Shown here: positions 20,399-28,842 of the stretch, one piece after another | Layout: every line of letters starts with the position of its first letter | Position numbering within the stretch: position 1 is the stretch's first letter | Source: Arthrobacter sp. OVS8 | GTDB taxonomy: Bacteria; Actinomycetota; Actinomycetes; Actinomycetales; Micrococcaceae | DNA length: 64,000 nt | Assembly (NCBI GenBank): GCA_028370155.1 | Contig: CP116670.1 | Location: forward strand, 4,111,014-4,175,013 | Reading direction: 5' to 3' | Made by a program: the position numbers and the translations under genes | The notes under the pieces: generated by a model | What the model was told of the DNA's origin: nothing | Databases searched by the model: none | Seen by the model: the letters and a program-made list of their open reading frames with translations, nothing else

Positions 20399-20822
20399 CG
20401 CGACCGACCGGCGGGAACAAGGAAGCGCGGTGGTCGAATTCACGTTCCTGTCGCTCCTGCTGATGGTGCCGCTGGTCTACTTCATCATCACGATGGGCCA
20501 GCTCCAGGGCGGCTCCTTCGCGGTGGTCGGCGCCGCGGACCAGGCTGCCAAGGTGTTCGTTGCCCAGCCTGACACCGCCGGCGGGCGGGCCGCCGCCGAG
20601 CAGGCCGTTCTCGTGGCGCTCGCCGACCACGGGCACCCCGCGGCGAATGCCCGGGTAGAGACGAGTTGCACCCCGGCGGACTGCATGGCTGCCGGCTCGG
20701 CGGTCACGGTCACCGTGCACCTGACGGTGCCGTTGCCGTTCGTCCCGTTCAGCGACGCCCTAAACCTGAACGCGGGGCAGCTCAGCGCCTCGGCCACGCA
20801 ACTGGTGGGCCGCTTCCGGTGA
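20379..20822 (+). CDS. TadE-like pseudopilin, second copy
   Basis: Intact, 147 residues. RREQGSAVVEFTFLSLLLMV carries the TadE signature G-S-A-V-V-E-F and a helix; two cysteines (ETSCTPADC) in the extracytoplasmic part may form a disulfide. Overlaps the upstream TadE-like gene by 20 bases and the next gene by GTGA. Role as minor pseudopilin inferred from family and locus. Confidence 0.85.
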   Translation: MRPSSPDATDRREQGSAVVEFTFLSLLLMVPLVYFIITMGQLQGGSFAVVGAADQAAKVFVAQPDTAGGRAAAEQAVLVALADHGHPAANARVETSCTPADCMAAGSAVTVTVHLTVPLPFVPFSDALNLNAGQLSASATQLVGRFR

Positions 20823-21288
20823 CGGCGTCCTTGCGTCCGCCGCGGAGCCCGGCAGCCTGCACCGAGGACGGGCAGCTGATGGTGCTGATCATCGGCTTTG
20901 TCCTGCTTGCCCTCTTGCTGGCCACCGTCGTCACGGCCGCCTCCAGCGTCTACATCGAGCACAAAAGCTCCTCTCGCTGGCCGACGGCGCCTCCGTGGCG
21001 GCCGCAGACAGTTTCACCCTCGGACAGCTGGAGACTGCCGGCGGCAGCCCCACCGCCGTCCTGACCGGCGCGCGTGTGCGCGGCGCTGCCGTCGAGTTCC
21101 TGGACCGCAGCAGCGCCTTCGCACGGTTCAGCGGCCTGGCCGTCGGGCCGGGGACGGGCAGCCCGGACGGTGCCACCGCCGTTGTGGTGCTCAGTGCCGC
21201 CGTGCATCCGCCCGTGGTCAGCTTCCTGGATCCCGACGGGATCAGGATCGAGGCCAGTTCGACGGCGCGTTCCCGGCTCACGCGGTAG
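20819..21288 (+). CDS. TadG-like pilus assembly protein
   Basis: 156 residues after restoring one base near 20970. A GTG start within GTGA, then EDGQLMVLIIGFVLLALLLA (charged residue plus helix) and an extracytoplasmic region SLADGASVAAADSFTLGQLE typical of the Rv3657/TadG-like proteins that end actinobacterial Tad operons. No recognised catalytic residues. Last gene of the operon; 112 bases of intergenic DNA separate it from prfB. Confidence 0.7.
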
Positions 21289-21386
21289 CCCCGCAACCGA
21301 CTTGCCGCCGGCTTGCCGGATTAGACATGGCCGGACCAGACAGGAGCGGGCCTGCCATCAAGTCCGGGCGGCCCGCACGGATAGCG

Positions 21387-21392
21387 TAGGCT
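21387..21392 (+). promoter_or_regulatory. -10 box of prfB (TAGGCT)
   Basis: TAGGCT lies 8 bases before the prfB ATG, giving a predicted start of transcription one to two bases upstream of the start codon and therefore an almost leaderless mRNA. No RBS is visible. Confidence 0.5.
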
Positions 21393-21400
21393 TAAAAACC

Positions 21401-22513
21401 ATGGCAAACATTGATTTTCCCGCAGAAATCCGCGCCCTGCGCGCCACCTACGCCTCCATCGAGAACGTTTCGAATGTCGAGGCGCTGAAGGAAGACATCG
21501 CCGAACTCAGCGAACGGGCCGGCGAACCCAATCTGTGGGACGACCCCGCGGCCGCCCAGGTAATCACCTCGAGGCTCTCGCACCGCCAGTCCGAGCTGGC
21601 CCGCCTGGACTCCCTCACGGCCCGGATCGACGACCTCGAAGTCCTCGTGGAGCTGGGCCAGGACGAGGACGACGCCGACTCCATGGGGAGGCCGCCGCCG
21701 AACTCGAATCGGTCCGCAAGGCGCTGAAGGACCTTGAGGTGGTGACCCTGCTGTCCGGCGAGTTCGACGAGCGCGAAGCGGTGGTCACCATCCGCGCCGG
21801 CGCCGGGGAGTGGACGCCGCGGACTTTGCCGAGATGCTGATGCGGATGTACCTGCGCTGGGCCGAACGCCACGGCTACCCGACCACCATCATGGACACCT
21901 CCTACGCCGAAGAAGCCGGGCTGAAGTCCGCCACGTTCGAGGTCAAGGCCCCTACGCTTACGGCACGCTCAGCGTCGAGGCCGGCACGCACCGGCTGGTC
22001 CGGATCAGCCCCTTCGACAACCAGGGCCGCCGCCAGACCTCGTTCGCCGCCGTCGAGGTCATCCCGCTGATCGAGCAGACGGATTCCATCGACATCCCGG
22101 ACAACGAGATCCGCGTCGACGTCTTTCGGTCCTCCGGCCCCGGCGGCCAGTCCGTTAACACCACGGACTCCGCCGTGCGCCTGACCCACATCCCCACCGG
22201 CACCGTGGTGTCCATGCAGAACGAGAAGTCCCAGCTGCAGAACCGCGCGGCCGCCCTGCGCGTGCTTCAGTCCCGGCTGCTGCTGCTGAAGAAGGAACAG
22301 GAAGACGCCGAGAAGAAGGCGTTCGCCGGCGACGTCAAGGCCTCCTGGGGCGACCAGATGCGCTCGTACGTCCTGAACCCGTACCAGATGGTCAAGGATC
22401 TCCGCACGGAACACGAAGTGGGCAACACCTCGGCCGTGTTCGACGGCGAAATCGACGACTTCATCGACGCCGGCATCCGCTGGCGGACCGACAACCGCAA
22501 CGCGGACAAGTAG
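21401..22513 (+). CDS. prfB: Peptide chain release factor 2
   Basis: 371 residues after restoring three bases: G5 read as G4 near 21686, G5 as G4 near 21812, C5 as C4 near 21950. The N-terminal domain starts MANIDFPAEIRALRATYASI; the catalytic GGQ lies in RSSGPGGQSVNTTDSAVRLT, and the anticodon-like region follows the PrfB pattern. Recognises UGA and UAA and triggers peptide release. The three breaks are at codons about 95, 138 and 184, and there is no CTTTGA slippery site at codon 25, so they are not the classical programmed frameshift. Located between the Tad operon and ftsEX, as is usual in actinobacteria. Confidence 0.95.
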
Positions 22514-22702
22514 CACCATCCGCCTCTTGCGTCACACCTGTCCCTCCGGTCTAATCCTGCGACACGCCCCCGCACTCGGGCCGATCCGCCGGGGCCCGTG
22601 CGTATAGTCGAGAAGCCGGAGCTCTACTTCCCCACTAGAAAGCCCGCGCACCGGCAGCAGAACTGGGCCGTACCCGTCCACGTCTGCAGGGTACTTAGGG
22701 CC

Positions 22703-23493
22703 ATGATCCGTTTCGAAAATGTCACCAAGGTCTATGACCAGAAGGCGCGACCCGCGCTGGATGCGATCAACCTTGAGATCGACCGTGGCGAATTCGCCTT
22801 CCTGGTCGGGGCCTCGGGCTCCGGCAAATCAACTTTCCTGCGCCTCGTCCTCAAAGAGGACCGCGCATCCTCCGGCGCCGTGTACGTGGCCGGCCAGAAC
22901 GTCGCGAACATCTCCAGCTGGCGCGTGCCCAGGCTCCGCCGCGGGATCGGCGTCGTGTTCCAGGACTTCCGCCTGCTGCCGCAGAAAACCGTGTTCGCCA
23001 ACGTCGCCTTCGCCATGCAGGTCATCGGCAAGAGCCGCAGCGTCATCCGCGAGACCGTGCCGGAGGTCCTCAAGACCGTCGGCCTCGAAGGCAAGGAAAA
23101 CCGCCTTCCCCACGAACTCTCCGGCGGCGAGCAGCAGCGCGTGGCGATCGCCCGCGCCGTCGTCAACCGCCCGGGCATCCTGCTGGCCGATGAGCCCACC
23201 GGCAACCTGGACCCCACCACGTCCATGGGCATCATGGGTGTGCTGGACAAAATCAATCAGAACGGCACCACTGTGGTCATGGCCACCCACGACGACGACA
23301 TCGTCAACGAGATGCGCAAACGCGTTGTTGAACTCCGCAACGGCGTCATCATCCGGGACGAGGCGAAGGCTCTCTACACCTCCATGATTCCGGTGGTGGG
23401 CCAGTCACGCCGGCTGCGTGATGCCAGCGGGCGGGACCCCAACCCGCCACCACCCGGGCCGAGGCCCGCGCCGCAGCGGAGCACCAGCTGTGA
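22703..23493 (+). CDS. ftsE: Cell division ATP-binding protein FtsE
   Basis: MIRFENVTKVYDQKARPALD start at ATG 22703. Walker A GASGSGKST, Q-loop VVFQDFRLLP, signature LSGGEQQRVAIARA, Walker B ILLADEPTGNLDP, H-loop ATHDD. 263 residues; one base is missing near 23440 after which the protein ends ...AEHQL with a GTGA overlap to ftsX. FtsEX is an ABC-type complex at the septum that activates peptidoglycan hydrolases rather than transporting. A -10 TATAGT at 22605-22610 and a 5' leader of about 90 bases precede it. Confidence 0.95.
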
Positions 23494-24403
23494 GGCTCCA
23501 GTTCATCCTCGCCGAGATCGCCAGCGGCCTGCGCCGCAACCTTTCCATGGTGGTTTCCGTCATCCTGGTGACCTTCGTGTCCCTGACCTTCGTCGGCGCC
23601 GCCGGCATGCTGCAGCTGCAGATCAACCAGATGAAGGGCTACTGGTACGACAAAGTCCAGGTTGCCATCTTCCTCTGCAGTGACGGTTCGACGGCGGCCG
23701 GGTGCGCCACCGGGCCCGTCACCGCGGAACAGCAGGAAAACCTCCGCAATGTTTTGGAGTCGCCCGCGGTGGCCCAGTACGTCAACGACTTCCAGTTTGA
23801 GTCCAAGGACGACGCCTACAAGCACTTCAAGGAACAGTTCTCCAATTCCCCGATTGTCGACTCGGTGACGCCGGACCAGCTCCCGGCCTCCTTCCGGATC
23901 AACATGAAGGATCCCGAGAAGTACCAGATCATCAGCGAGACCTTCTCGTCCCAGGCCGGCGTCGAAACCGTGATTGACCAGCGCCAGCTCCTGGAACGGC
24001 TCTTTTCCGTCATGAACGCCGCCTCCTCGTGGCCGTGAGCGTCGCCGGCGTGATGATCGTCTGTGCCATCCTGCTCATCGCCACCACCATCCGGCTGTCG
24101 GCCTTCAGCCGGCGCCGGGAAACCGGGATCATGCGCCTCGTCGGGGCGTCGAAGATGGTCATCCAGCTGCCGTTCATCCTCGAGGGCGTGATTGCCGCCG
24201 TGATTGGCGCCGCGCTGGCGTCGGGAACTCTGTGGGCCGTGGCGCACTTCTTCCTCGGGGGCTATCTGTCCAAGCAGTATCCTGACACAGCCTTCATCTC
24301 CGCAGGTCAGACGCTGATTCTGGTACCGGCCCTGATCGGCCTCGGTGTCCTGCTGGCAGGCGTATCATCACTGCTGACCCTCCGTCGATACTTGCGGGTC
24401 TAG
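23490..24403 (+). CDS. ftsX: Cell division membrane protein FtsX
   Basis: 304 residues with one base missing near 24020. N-terminal helix MVVSVILVTFVSLTFVGAAG, large extracytoplasmic domain (about residues 45-165, including YWYDKVQVAIFLCSDGS and two Cys), then three helices with RRRETGIMRLVGASKMVIQL, the FtsX signature loop. It couples FtsE ATP hydrolysis to hydrolases outside; the adjacent M23 gene is the likely client. GTG start inside the ftsE stop. Confidence 0.94.
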
Positions 24404-24428
24404 CGTGCGCAACGAAAAGGGAATGCCC

Positions 24429-25851
24429 ATGACACCGATGCACCAGCCCGCCCCGAACCCGGGTTCGGCCCGGCTCCGCGTGGCCGGCCGCCGCAGCCGC
24501 CTCGTCAGCGCCACACTGGCGCTCGTCCTGGCGGCGAGCATGGGCGCATCATCCCCGGTCGCGTTCGCCGACACCCTCGAGGACCAGCAGGCCGCCCTCC
24601 GCGACGAAGCCGCCAAGGTCCAGCATTCCCTGGAATTCGTGGACTCCCGGATCGCCAAGACCGCCTCGGACCTCGTCGTTTACCAGGGCGGCTTCCCGGT
24701 GCGCAGCAGGCCCTGCTGGACGCCCAGGGCCGCGTCGCCACCGCGGTCAAGGAGGCCGAGGCCCTCGCCGCGCGCGTGGACCTTGCTCAGCAGAACAAGG
24801 CCAAGATCACCCAGCAGCTCGAAACGGACCAGAAGAAGATCGCCGACACCAGGAAGCTGATCGGGCAGATCGCCACCCAGGCCTACAAGTCCGGCGGCGT
24901 GCCCTCCAACCTCTCGTTGTTCTTCGGCTCCAACGAGGGCGGCAGCCTCACGGACACCATCGACCTGGCCGACCAGGCGATGCGCAGCCAGAACGCCGCG
25001 ATGGACAAACTCAGCCAGCAGAACGCCACCAACGTCAACTCCCAGGCCCGCCTCGAGGCGGTGGAAGCCGAGATCAAGGACCTCAAGGCGAAGGCCGACG
25101 CCGCGCTGGCACGCGAACAGGCCGCCCGTGACGAGGCGGAAGCCAAGAAGGCCGAGGTGGACAAGCTGATCGCCGACACCACCAGGCTCGAGGGGGAGCT
25201 CCAGGCCGCCAAACCGGGAATTCAGCGCCAACTCGCCCAGGTCAAGGCTCGACAGGATGCTGTCGCGGCCGAAATCGTCGAACGCGACCGCAAGCTGCGC
25301 GAAGCCTGGGAAGCCGAGCAGCGCCGCATCGCCGAGGCTGCCGCAGCCGCGGCCGCTGCGGCTGCAAGGGCCCGAGGCCAAGCTGCGGCCAAGCCGCCCC
25401 GTATGTCCCGGCCCCTCCGGGACCCCCGTCAGCCTTCGGGCTGCGCCACCCGTTCAATGGCGTCCCGATCAGCTCCGGCTTCGGATGGCGCGCCACCCCG
25501 CCGGGCACCATCGACTTCTACGGCCAGGGCGGCTACATGCACACCGGCATCGACTTTGCCGCCGCCTGCGGCACGCCCGTCTATGCCGCGGCGGCCGGAA
25601 CGGTGTTCTCCGCCGGCTGGGCCAACGACGGCGGCGGCAACAACGTGAAAATCTCCCACGGCGTCGTCCAAGGCAACTCGCTGACCACCGTTTACTACCA
25701 CAACTCCAGCGTGGCGGTCTCCGCCGGGCAGCAGGTCAGCCAGGGACAGCTGATTGGCTACTCGGGAACCACCGGCAACTCCACGGGGTGCCACTCGCAC
25801 TTCGAAACCTGGCTTAACGGCCGGGCCGTTGACCCGATGAACCTGCTCTGA
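24429..25851 (+). CDS. Secreted M23 peptidoglycan hydrolase with coiled coil (FtsEX client)
   Basis: About 474 residues after restoring two bases (near 24692 and 25410). Signal peptide RLVSATLALVLAASMGASSP then AFA; two long coiled-coil segments (LEDQQAALRDEAAKVQHSLE and AEIKDLKAKADAALAREQAA through an Ala-rich helix); C-terminal M23/LytM domain with the zinc ligands HTGIDFAAACG (HxxxD) and GCHSHFETW (HxH). The EnvC-like coiled coil plus LytM layout and position right after ftsX indicate a septal amidase activator or endopeptidase; intact zinc ligands argue for catalysis. ATG 24429 preferred over 24423 and GTG 24405 because AAAAGGGA then has proper spacing. Confidence 0.9.
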
Positions 25852-25958
25852 TCAGCCCGGAGCGGACGCCTCCCGGCAGCCGGCTCCTCTGCCGTAAACT
25901 GGAAACAGCCCGCGCCGCTCCGGCACAGGGCCCACCCATCGATCCAAGGAGTTCTACC

Positions 25959-26429
25959 GTGCCGAAAGAAAGTGGCCGTAAGGTAGTGGCCACCAACCGC
26001 AAGGCCCGGCACGACTACCTCATCCTCGATACCTACGAGGCCGGGATCGCGCTCATGGGGACGGAAGTGAAGTCCCTCCGCGAGGGCCACGCCTCCATGG
26101 TGGACGGCTTCTGCACCTTCTACAACGACGAGCTGTGGATGGAGGGCATCCACATCCCCGAGTACCACCAGGGGAGCTGGACCAACCACGCCGCCCGCCG
26201 CCGTCGGAAGCTTCTGCTGCACCGCGACGAACTCACCAAGATCTCGCACAAAATCCGCGAATCGGGCTTCACCATCGTGCCCCTCCAGCTGTACTTCCTG
26301 GACGGGCGGGCCAAGGTGGAGATCGGCGTCGCCCGCGGCAAGAAGGAATACGACAAGCGCCAGACCCTCCGCGAGCAGCAGGACAAGCGCGAGGCCCTGC
26401 GCGTTATGCGCGAGCGGAACCGGCGCTGA
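25959..26429 (+). CDS. smpB: SsrA-binding protein SmpB
   Basis: Intact, 156 residues; GTG 25959 with AAGGAG upstream. ATNRKARHDYLILDTYEAGI, TEVKSLREGHASMVDGF and RKLLLHRDELTKIS are the SmpB OB-fold signature; the basic tail KKEYDKRQTLREQQDKREAL enters the ribosomal A site. Works with the tmRNA encoded 139 bases downstream in trans-translation of stalled ribosomes. Confidence 0.97.
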   Translation: MPKESGRKVVATNRKARHDYLILDTYEAGIALMGTEVKSLREGHASMVDGFCTFYNDELWMEGIHIPEYHQGSWTNHAARRRRKLLLHRDELTKISHKIRESGFTIVPLQLYFLDGRAKVEIGVARGKKEYDKRQTLREQQDKREALRVMRERNRR

Positions 26430-26567
26430 CGAACTGCCGGAGGCCGCGGGAATGATTTCCCGCAGGGGTGCGTTATGCTTGATAGTCCGGGAAGGTACGG
26501 CGAAGGATCCGCAGCAAAGCTGCACCAGGGTCCAGCGGCAGACCTGACCGGTTTGATAACAAAATAC

Positions 26568-26933
26568 GGGGATGATCGGTTTCGACGATGTTAGTCGCGA
26601 CAGGTGAAGCGGGCCGAGGATGCAGAATTATCTCGTAAACGCTGTCTGCAAACCAATAAGTGCCGAATCAAAACGCACTGACTTCGCTCTCGCTGCCTAA
26701 GCAGTAAGACAGTCCGTCAGCCCGAGGTTGCTATTGCCCCGGATCCTGGCGTCATTTAGATAGCCACTGCTGTTTACCTCCGTCATCGGGGTGAACGGGA
26801 CTCTTAGATGACTGGGCCCGGATCGGCCAGCTGTTTGCAGCATGGCCGGGGCCGAGAAAATCCGACGCAAACTGCGCCCGGAGAAGCCCTGACAACACGA
26901 CATCGGACGGGGTTCAATTCCCCCATCTCCACC
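26568..26933 (+). ncRNA. ssrA: Transfer-messenger RNA (tmRNA)
   Basis: The 5' end GGGGATGATCGGTTTCGAC and the 3' end with T-arm GGTTCAATTCC and acceptor strand CATCTCC pair as the tRNA-like domain. The resume frame at 26662-26700 reads AESKRTDFALAA followed by TAA, a typical actinobacterial degradation tag. CCA is not fully encoded (ACC then T), so it must be added. A TATGCT box at 26474-26479 is the likely promoter, leaving a processed 5' leader. The 3' end is duplicated 650 bases downstream, marking it as an integration site. Confidence 0.95.
26914..26932 (+). repeat. attL-type core: 3' end of ssrA
   Basis: The sequence ATTCCCCCATCTCCAC (26917-26932), extended left as TTCA, recurs at 27565-27580 as TTCG plus the same 16 bases. 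It spans the T-loop/acceptor strand of the tmRNA, the usual core for ssrA-targeting tyrosine integrases. Confidence 0.75.
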
Positions 26934-26937
26934 TAAG

Positions 26938-26977
26938 ATAGCCCCTAGATCCTTGTGATCTAGGGGCTATTTTTTTG
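26938..26977 (+). terminator. Intrinsic terminator after ssrA
   Basis: Perfect 14-bp stem ATAGCCCCTAGATC / GATCTAGGGGCTAT (26938-26951 and 26957-26970), 5-base loop, followed by a run of seven T. It lies directly after the tmRNA and inside the att-bounded segment. Confidence 0.9.
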
Positions 26978-27090
26978 CCTGTTTGGCAAGAACCCCAATT
27001 TTACTGGCGAGAAACGGCACCGATAGGGGACAGGTATCGAAGCGAACGAGGACAGAACGGTACAGCGGACTCTGATTCCGGAGGCCCGCC

Positions 27091-27333
27091 TTGGTTAGCA
27101 TCGATAAGTTCATACAGGCCCGCATTGCAGAGGATGAAGCGGCGGTTGAGCTAGAGAGGCAACTGCAGGCGGGTGATGGAAGCCGGACCGAGTACTTGCA
27201 GCGATTGATGGAGTGCCTGGAGAAGCGGGCAAGGATGGAGCTGTACGGAACTGAGCCGGGTGGGATGTCTATCCTCAAGAACCTGGCTTCCGGCTATGCC
27301 GATCACCCGGACTACCGGAAGGAGTGGGCATAG
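27091..27333 (+). CDS. DUF6221-like small phage/mobile-element protein
   Basis: 80 residues from TTG 27091 with GGAGG 6 bases upstream. Begins VSIDKFIQARIAEDEAAVEL and ends LKNLASGYADHPDYRKEWA; the Y-A-D-H-P-D-Y-R-x-E-W ending is the hallmark of DUF6221 proteins of actinobacterial phages and integrative elements (family knowledge, not searched). Shorter than most members, with the middle compressed. Function unknown. The TAG stop overlaps the next GTG start (TAGTG), typical of phage operons. Confidence 0.65.
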   Translation: MVSIDKFIQARIAEDEAAVELERQLQAGDGSRTEYLQRLMECLEKRARMELYGTEPGGMSILKNLASGYADHPDYRKEWA

Positions 27334-27553
27334 TGGCTAGCATCCGCATACGCGAGCTCACAAAGGGTGGGGCCTCGCACACAGTCACCTGGCGGGATCC
27401 AGAGACGGGCCTCGAGACGTGTGCAAGCTTGGGCCTTTGGGGCAGATGATCCTGGCGGAGTGCTCGATGAAGCGCGCGATTATCGCAGAGTGGCGGTCGG
27501 CCGCAGCGGCTGAAAACGCACCCAATATCTGCGAGCGGACGAAAAGTGGCTAA
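27333..27553 (+). pseudogene. Integrase N-terminal fragment (tyrosine recombinase)
   Basis: GTG 27333 gives MASIRIRELTKGGASHTVTW then RDPETGLETCAS, matching the N-terminal arm-binding domain of actinophage tyrosine integrases (MASI..R..K.G...Y.V.WRDPETG). The printed frame stops at 27449. Restoring one base near 27433 extends it as FGPLGQMILAECSMKRAIIA to TAA 27551-27553, and this tail rather resembles the LAEC.AKR segment of DUF6221. The core-binding and catalytic domains (R..HxxR..Y) are absent, so it cannot recombine. The fragment ends 9 bases before the right att repeat. Confidence 0.6.
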
Positions 27554-27561
27554 ACTGGTTT

Positions 27562-27580
27562 TCGATTCCCCCATCTCCAC
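27562..27580 (+). repeat. attR-type core: duplicate of ssrA 3' end
   Basis: TTCG plus the 16-base core found at the tmRNA end. It is not preceded by the rest of a tmRNA, so it is a duplicated attachment site, not a second gene. Confidence 0.75.
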
Positions 27581-27587
27581 ATTTTGC

Positions 27588-27626
27588 GGTGAGCCGAGAC
27601 ATTCTTTACGGATGTTTCGGCTCACC
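27588..27626. repeat. Long hairpin downstream of attR
   Basis: Fifteen-bp stem GGTGAGCCGAGACAT (27588-27602) with ATGTTTCGGCTCACC (27612-27626), one G-T wobble, 9-base loop. No T-run; it stands just upstream of a true terminator and may be part of the original ssrA downstream region or a binding site. Confidence 0.6.
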
Positions 27627-27630
27627 ATTA

Positions 27631-27662
27631 ACACCCCGGTCTTCGGACCGGGGTGTTTTTCT
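27631..27662 (+). terminator. Intrinsic terminator
   Basis: Stem ACACCCCGGTC / GACCGGGGTGT with TTCG tetraloop (27631-27656) followed by TTTTTCTTT. A textbook stable terminator insulating the nitroreductase gene from the ssrA region. Confidence 0.9.
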
Positions 27663-27751
27663 TTGCTGGCAATGATGGTCCCGGGGGTTTTCGGGCGCAC
27701 TCATTGAAAAGAAAAAGCTTCCGATTGCTGGCTATCGCTACCGATGTCCCA

Positions 27752-27757
27752 TAGATT
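27752..27757 (+). promoter_or_regulatory. Leaderless -10 box (TAGATT) of nitroreductase-like gene
   Basis: TAGATT ends 6 bases before ATG 27764, so transcription should start at the start codon. This supports the chosen start and shows the accessory pair has its own promoter. Confidence 0.55.
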
Positions 27758-27763
27758 GACGAC

Positions 27764-28842
27764 ATGTTTACGGATGCCGGGGCTCTGTGGCTCGATATCG
27801 TCGAGGAGGTCCGGTGGTATCCCTCGCCCCATAACTCCCAGCCGATCAAGTTGAGGGCCATCAGCGAGACAGTGGCGCGGGTTTATTATGACCTGGACCT
27901 TGGGCTGCCTGCCGAATCGTTTGGCATCCCTTTCGGCCACGTTTGCGCGGGGGTCTTTTTGGAGTCGTTGTCGGTGGTCGCTGCTGCCCGCGGCTACCGC
28001 ACCATTGAATCTCTGAGCCACTCCGACATGGATTTCGGCGCCGTGGACCGTATGCACCTTATTGGCACAGTGCAGTTGGAACCCGCCACGGCTGACGACG
28101 AGACCCGGTCCGCTGATCAGCGCAGGCTCGCAGCATTCCGGTCCAGACGAACGTCCCGCCGGCCCTATGACCGCAGGATCGTGGGCGACGATATTTTGAC
28201 GGCAGCTTCTTCGATCGCCTCCAGGCTGGGATACGAATTCCGCTCGACGACCGATGCCCGTACTGTCTCGTCACTTGTGCGGATCAATCAGAAAACTCTT
28301 TTCTCTGACTTGCGCAATGACGCCGTCTACGCCGAGATCATGCAGTGGTTGCGGTTTTCAAAGGATGAAGCGGCCGCCAAGGCGGACGGTCTGAGCGCAG
28401 AAACCCTGATCATGCCCGGTCGGGTGCTTGGTTTCGCGATGCGGCACCGTGGTCTTTGGTCCTTTCCCGTGATCGGCGGCATCATTCGGAGCTTTTATCT
28501 GCGCACGATGCAAGGGTGCGGCAGCTCGGATGGTTGGAGGGCCCGTTCGCGGAACCTGCCGACTTTCTCGAAGCCGGACGAACGTTTATGCGGATCTGGC
28601 TCTTCTTTTCTGAAAGAGGCGTGCACCTTCATCCCTTCGGCACTGTGATTACGAACCCGGCCTCCCACGCCGAGTTCGTTAAGGCCGCCGGAATCCACGA
28701 ATCCGGGAACAGAATGGCGTGGATGCTCTTCAGGTTCGGCTTCAGCTCCACCCCGCCAGCTGCACACCGACGTCCCGCCGCCTCGACGCTGCTCAATCCT
28801 CTGTCCGAAGGACCCTCACTACAGGAGCCTCTCATTGAGTAA
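27764..28842 (+). CDS. Nitroreductase-family FMN protein
   Basis: 359 residues after restoring one G near 28515 (GGGG read as GGG). Features: VRWYPSPHNSQPIKLRAISE (the S/H-N-x-Q-P phosphate/FMN region of nitroreductases), FGHVCAGVFLESLSVVAAAR, FRSRRTSRRPYDRRIVGDD, LVRINQKTLFSDLRNDAVYA, and the C-terminal GRTFMRIWLFFSERGVHLHP with LFRFGFSSTPP. The long form with R-T-S-R-R-P resembles Acg-type dormancy nitroreductases, which bind FMN. It overlaps by 8 bases the adenylate-forming gene, so the two are translationally linked. GC is visibly lower than in flanking core genes. Substrate unknown. Confidence 0.7.

Larger units (their letters stand above)
26914..27580. mobile_element. Remnant of an ssrA-integrated element
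   Basis: A 0.65-kb segment bounded by direct repeats of the tmRNA 3' end. Inside are a DUF6221 phage-type gene and an integrase N-terminal fragment reading toward the right repeat. There is no complete integrase, so the element is a deletion derivative. Whether the two genes to the right (27764-30433) came with an earlier, larger insertion cannot be told from the sequence alone. Confidence 0.65.

Noticed and set aside
21401..22513. Programmed +1 frameshift in prfB
   Set aside because: The classical site is at codon about 25 with CTTTGA. Here the breaks are at three other places, each in a shortened G or C run, matching the error pattern of the contig.
27565..27580. A second tmRNA or tRNA gene at the right att site
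   Set aside because: Only the last 16-20 bases match; no tRNA-like 5' half precedes it.
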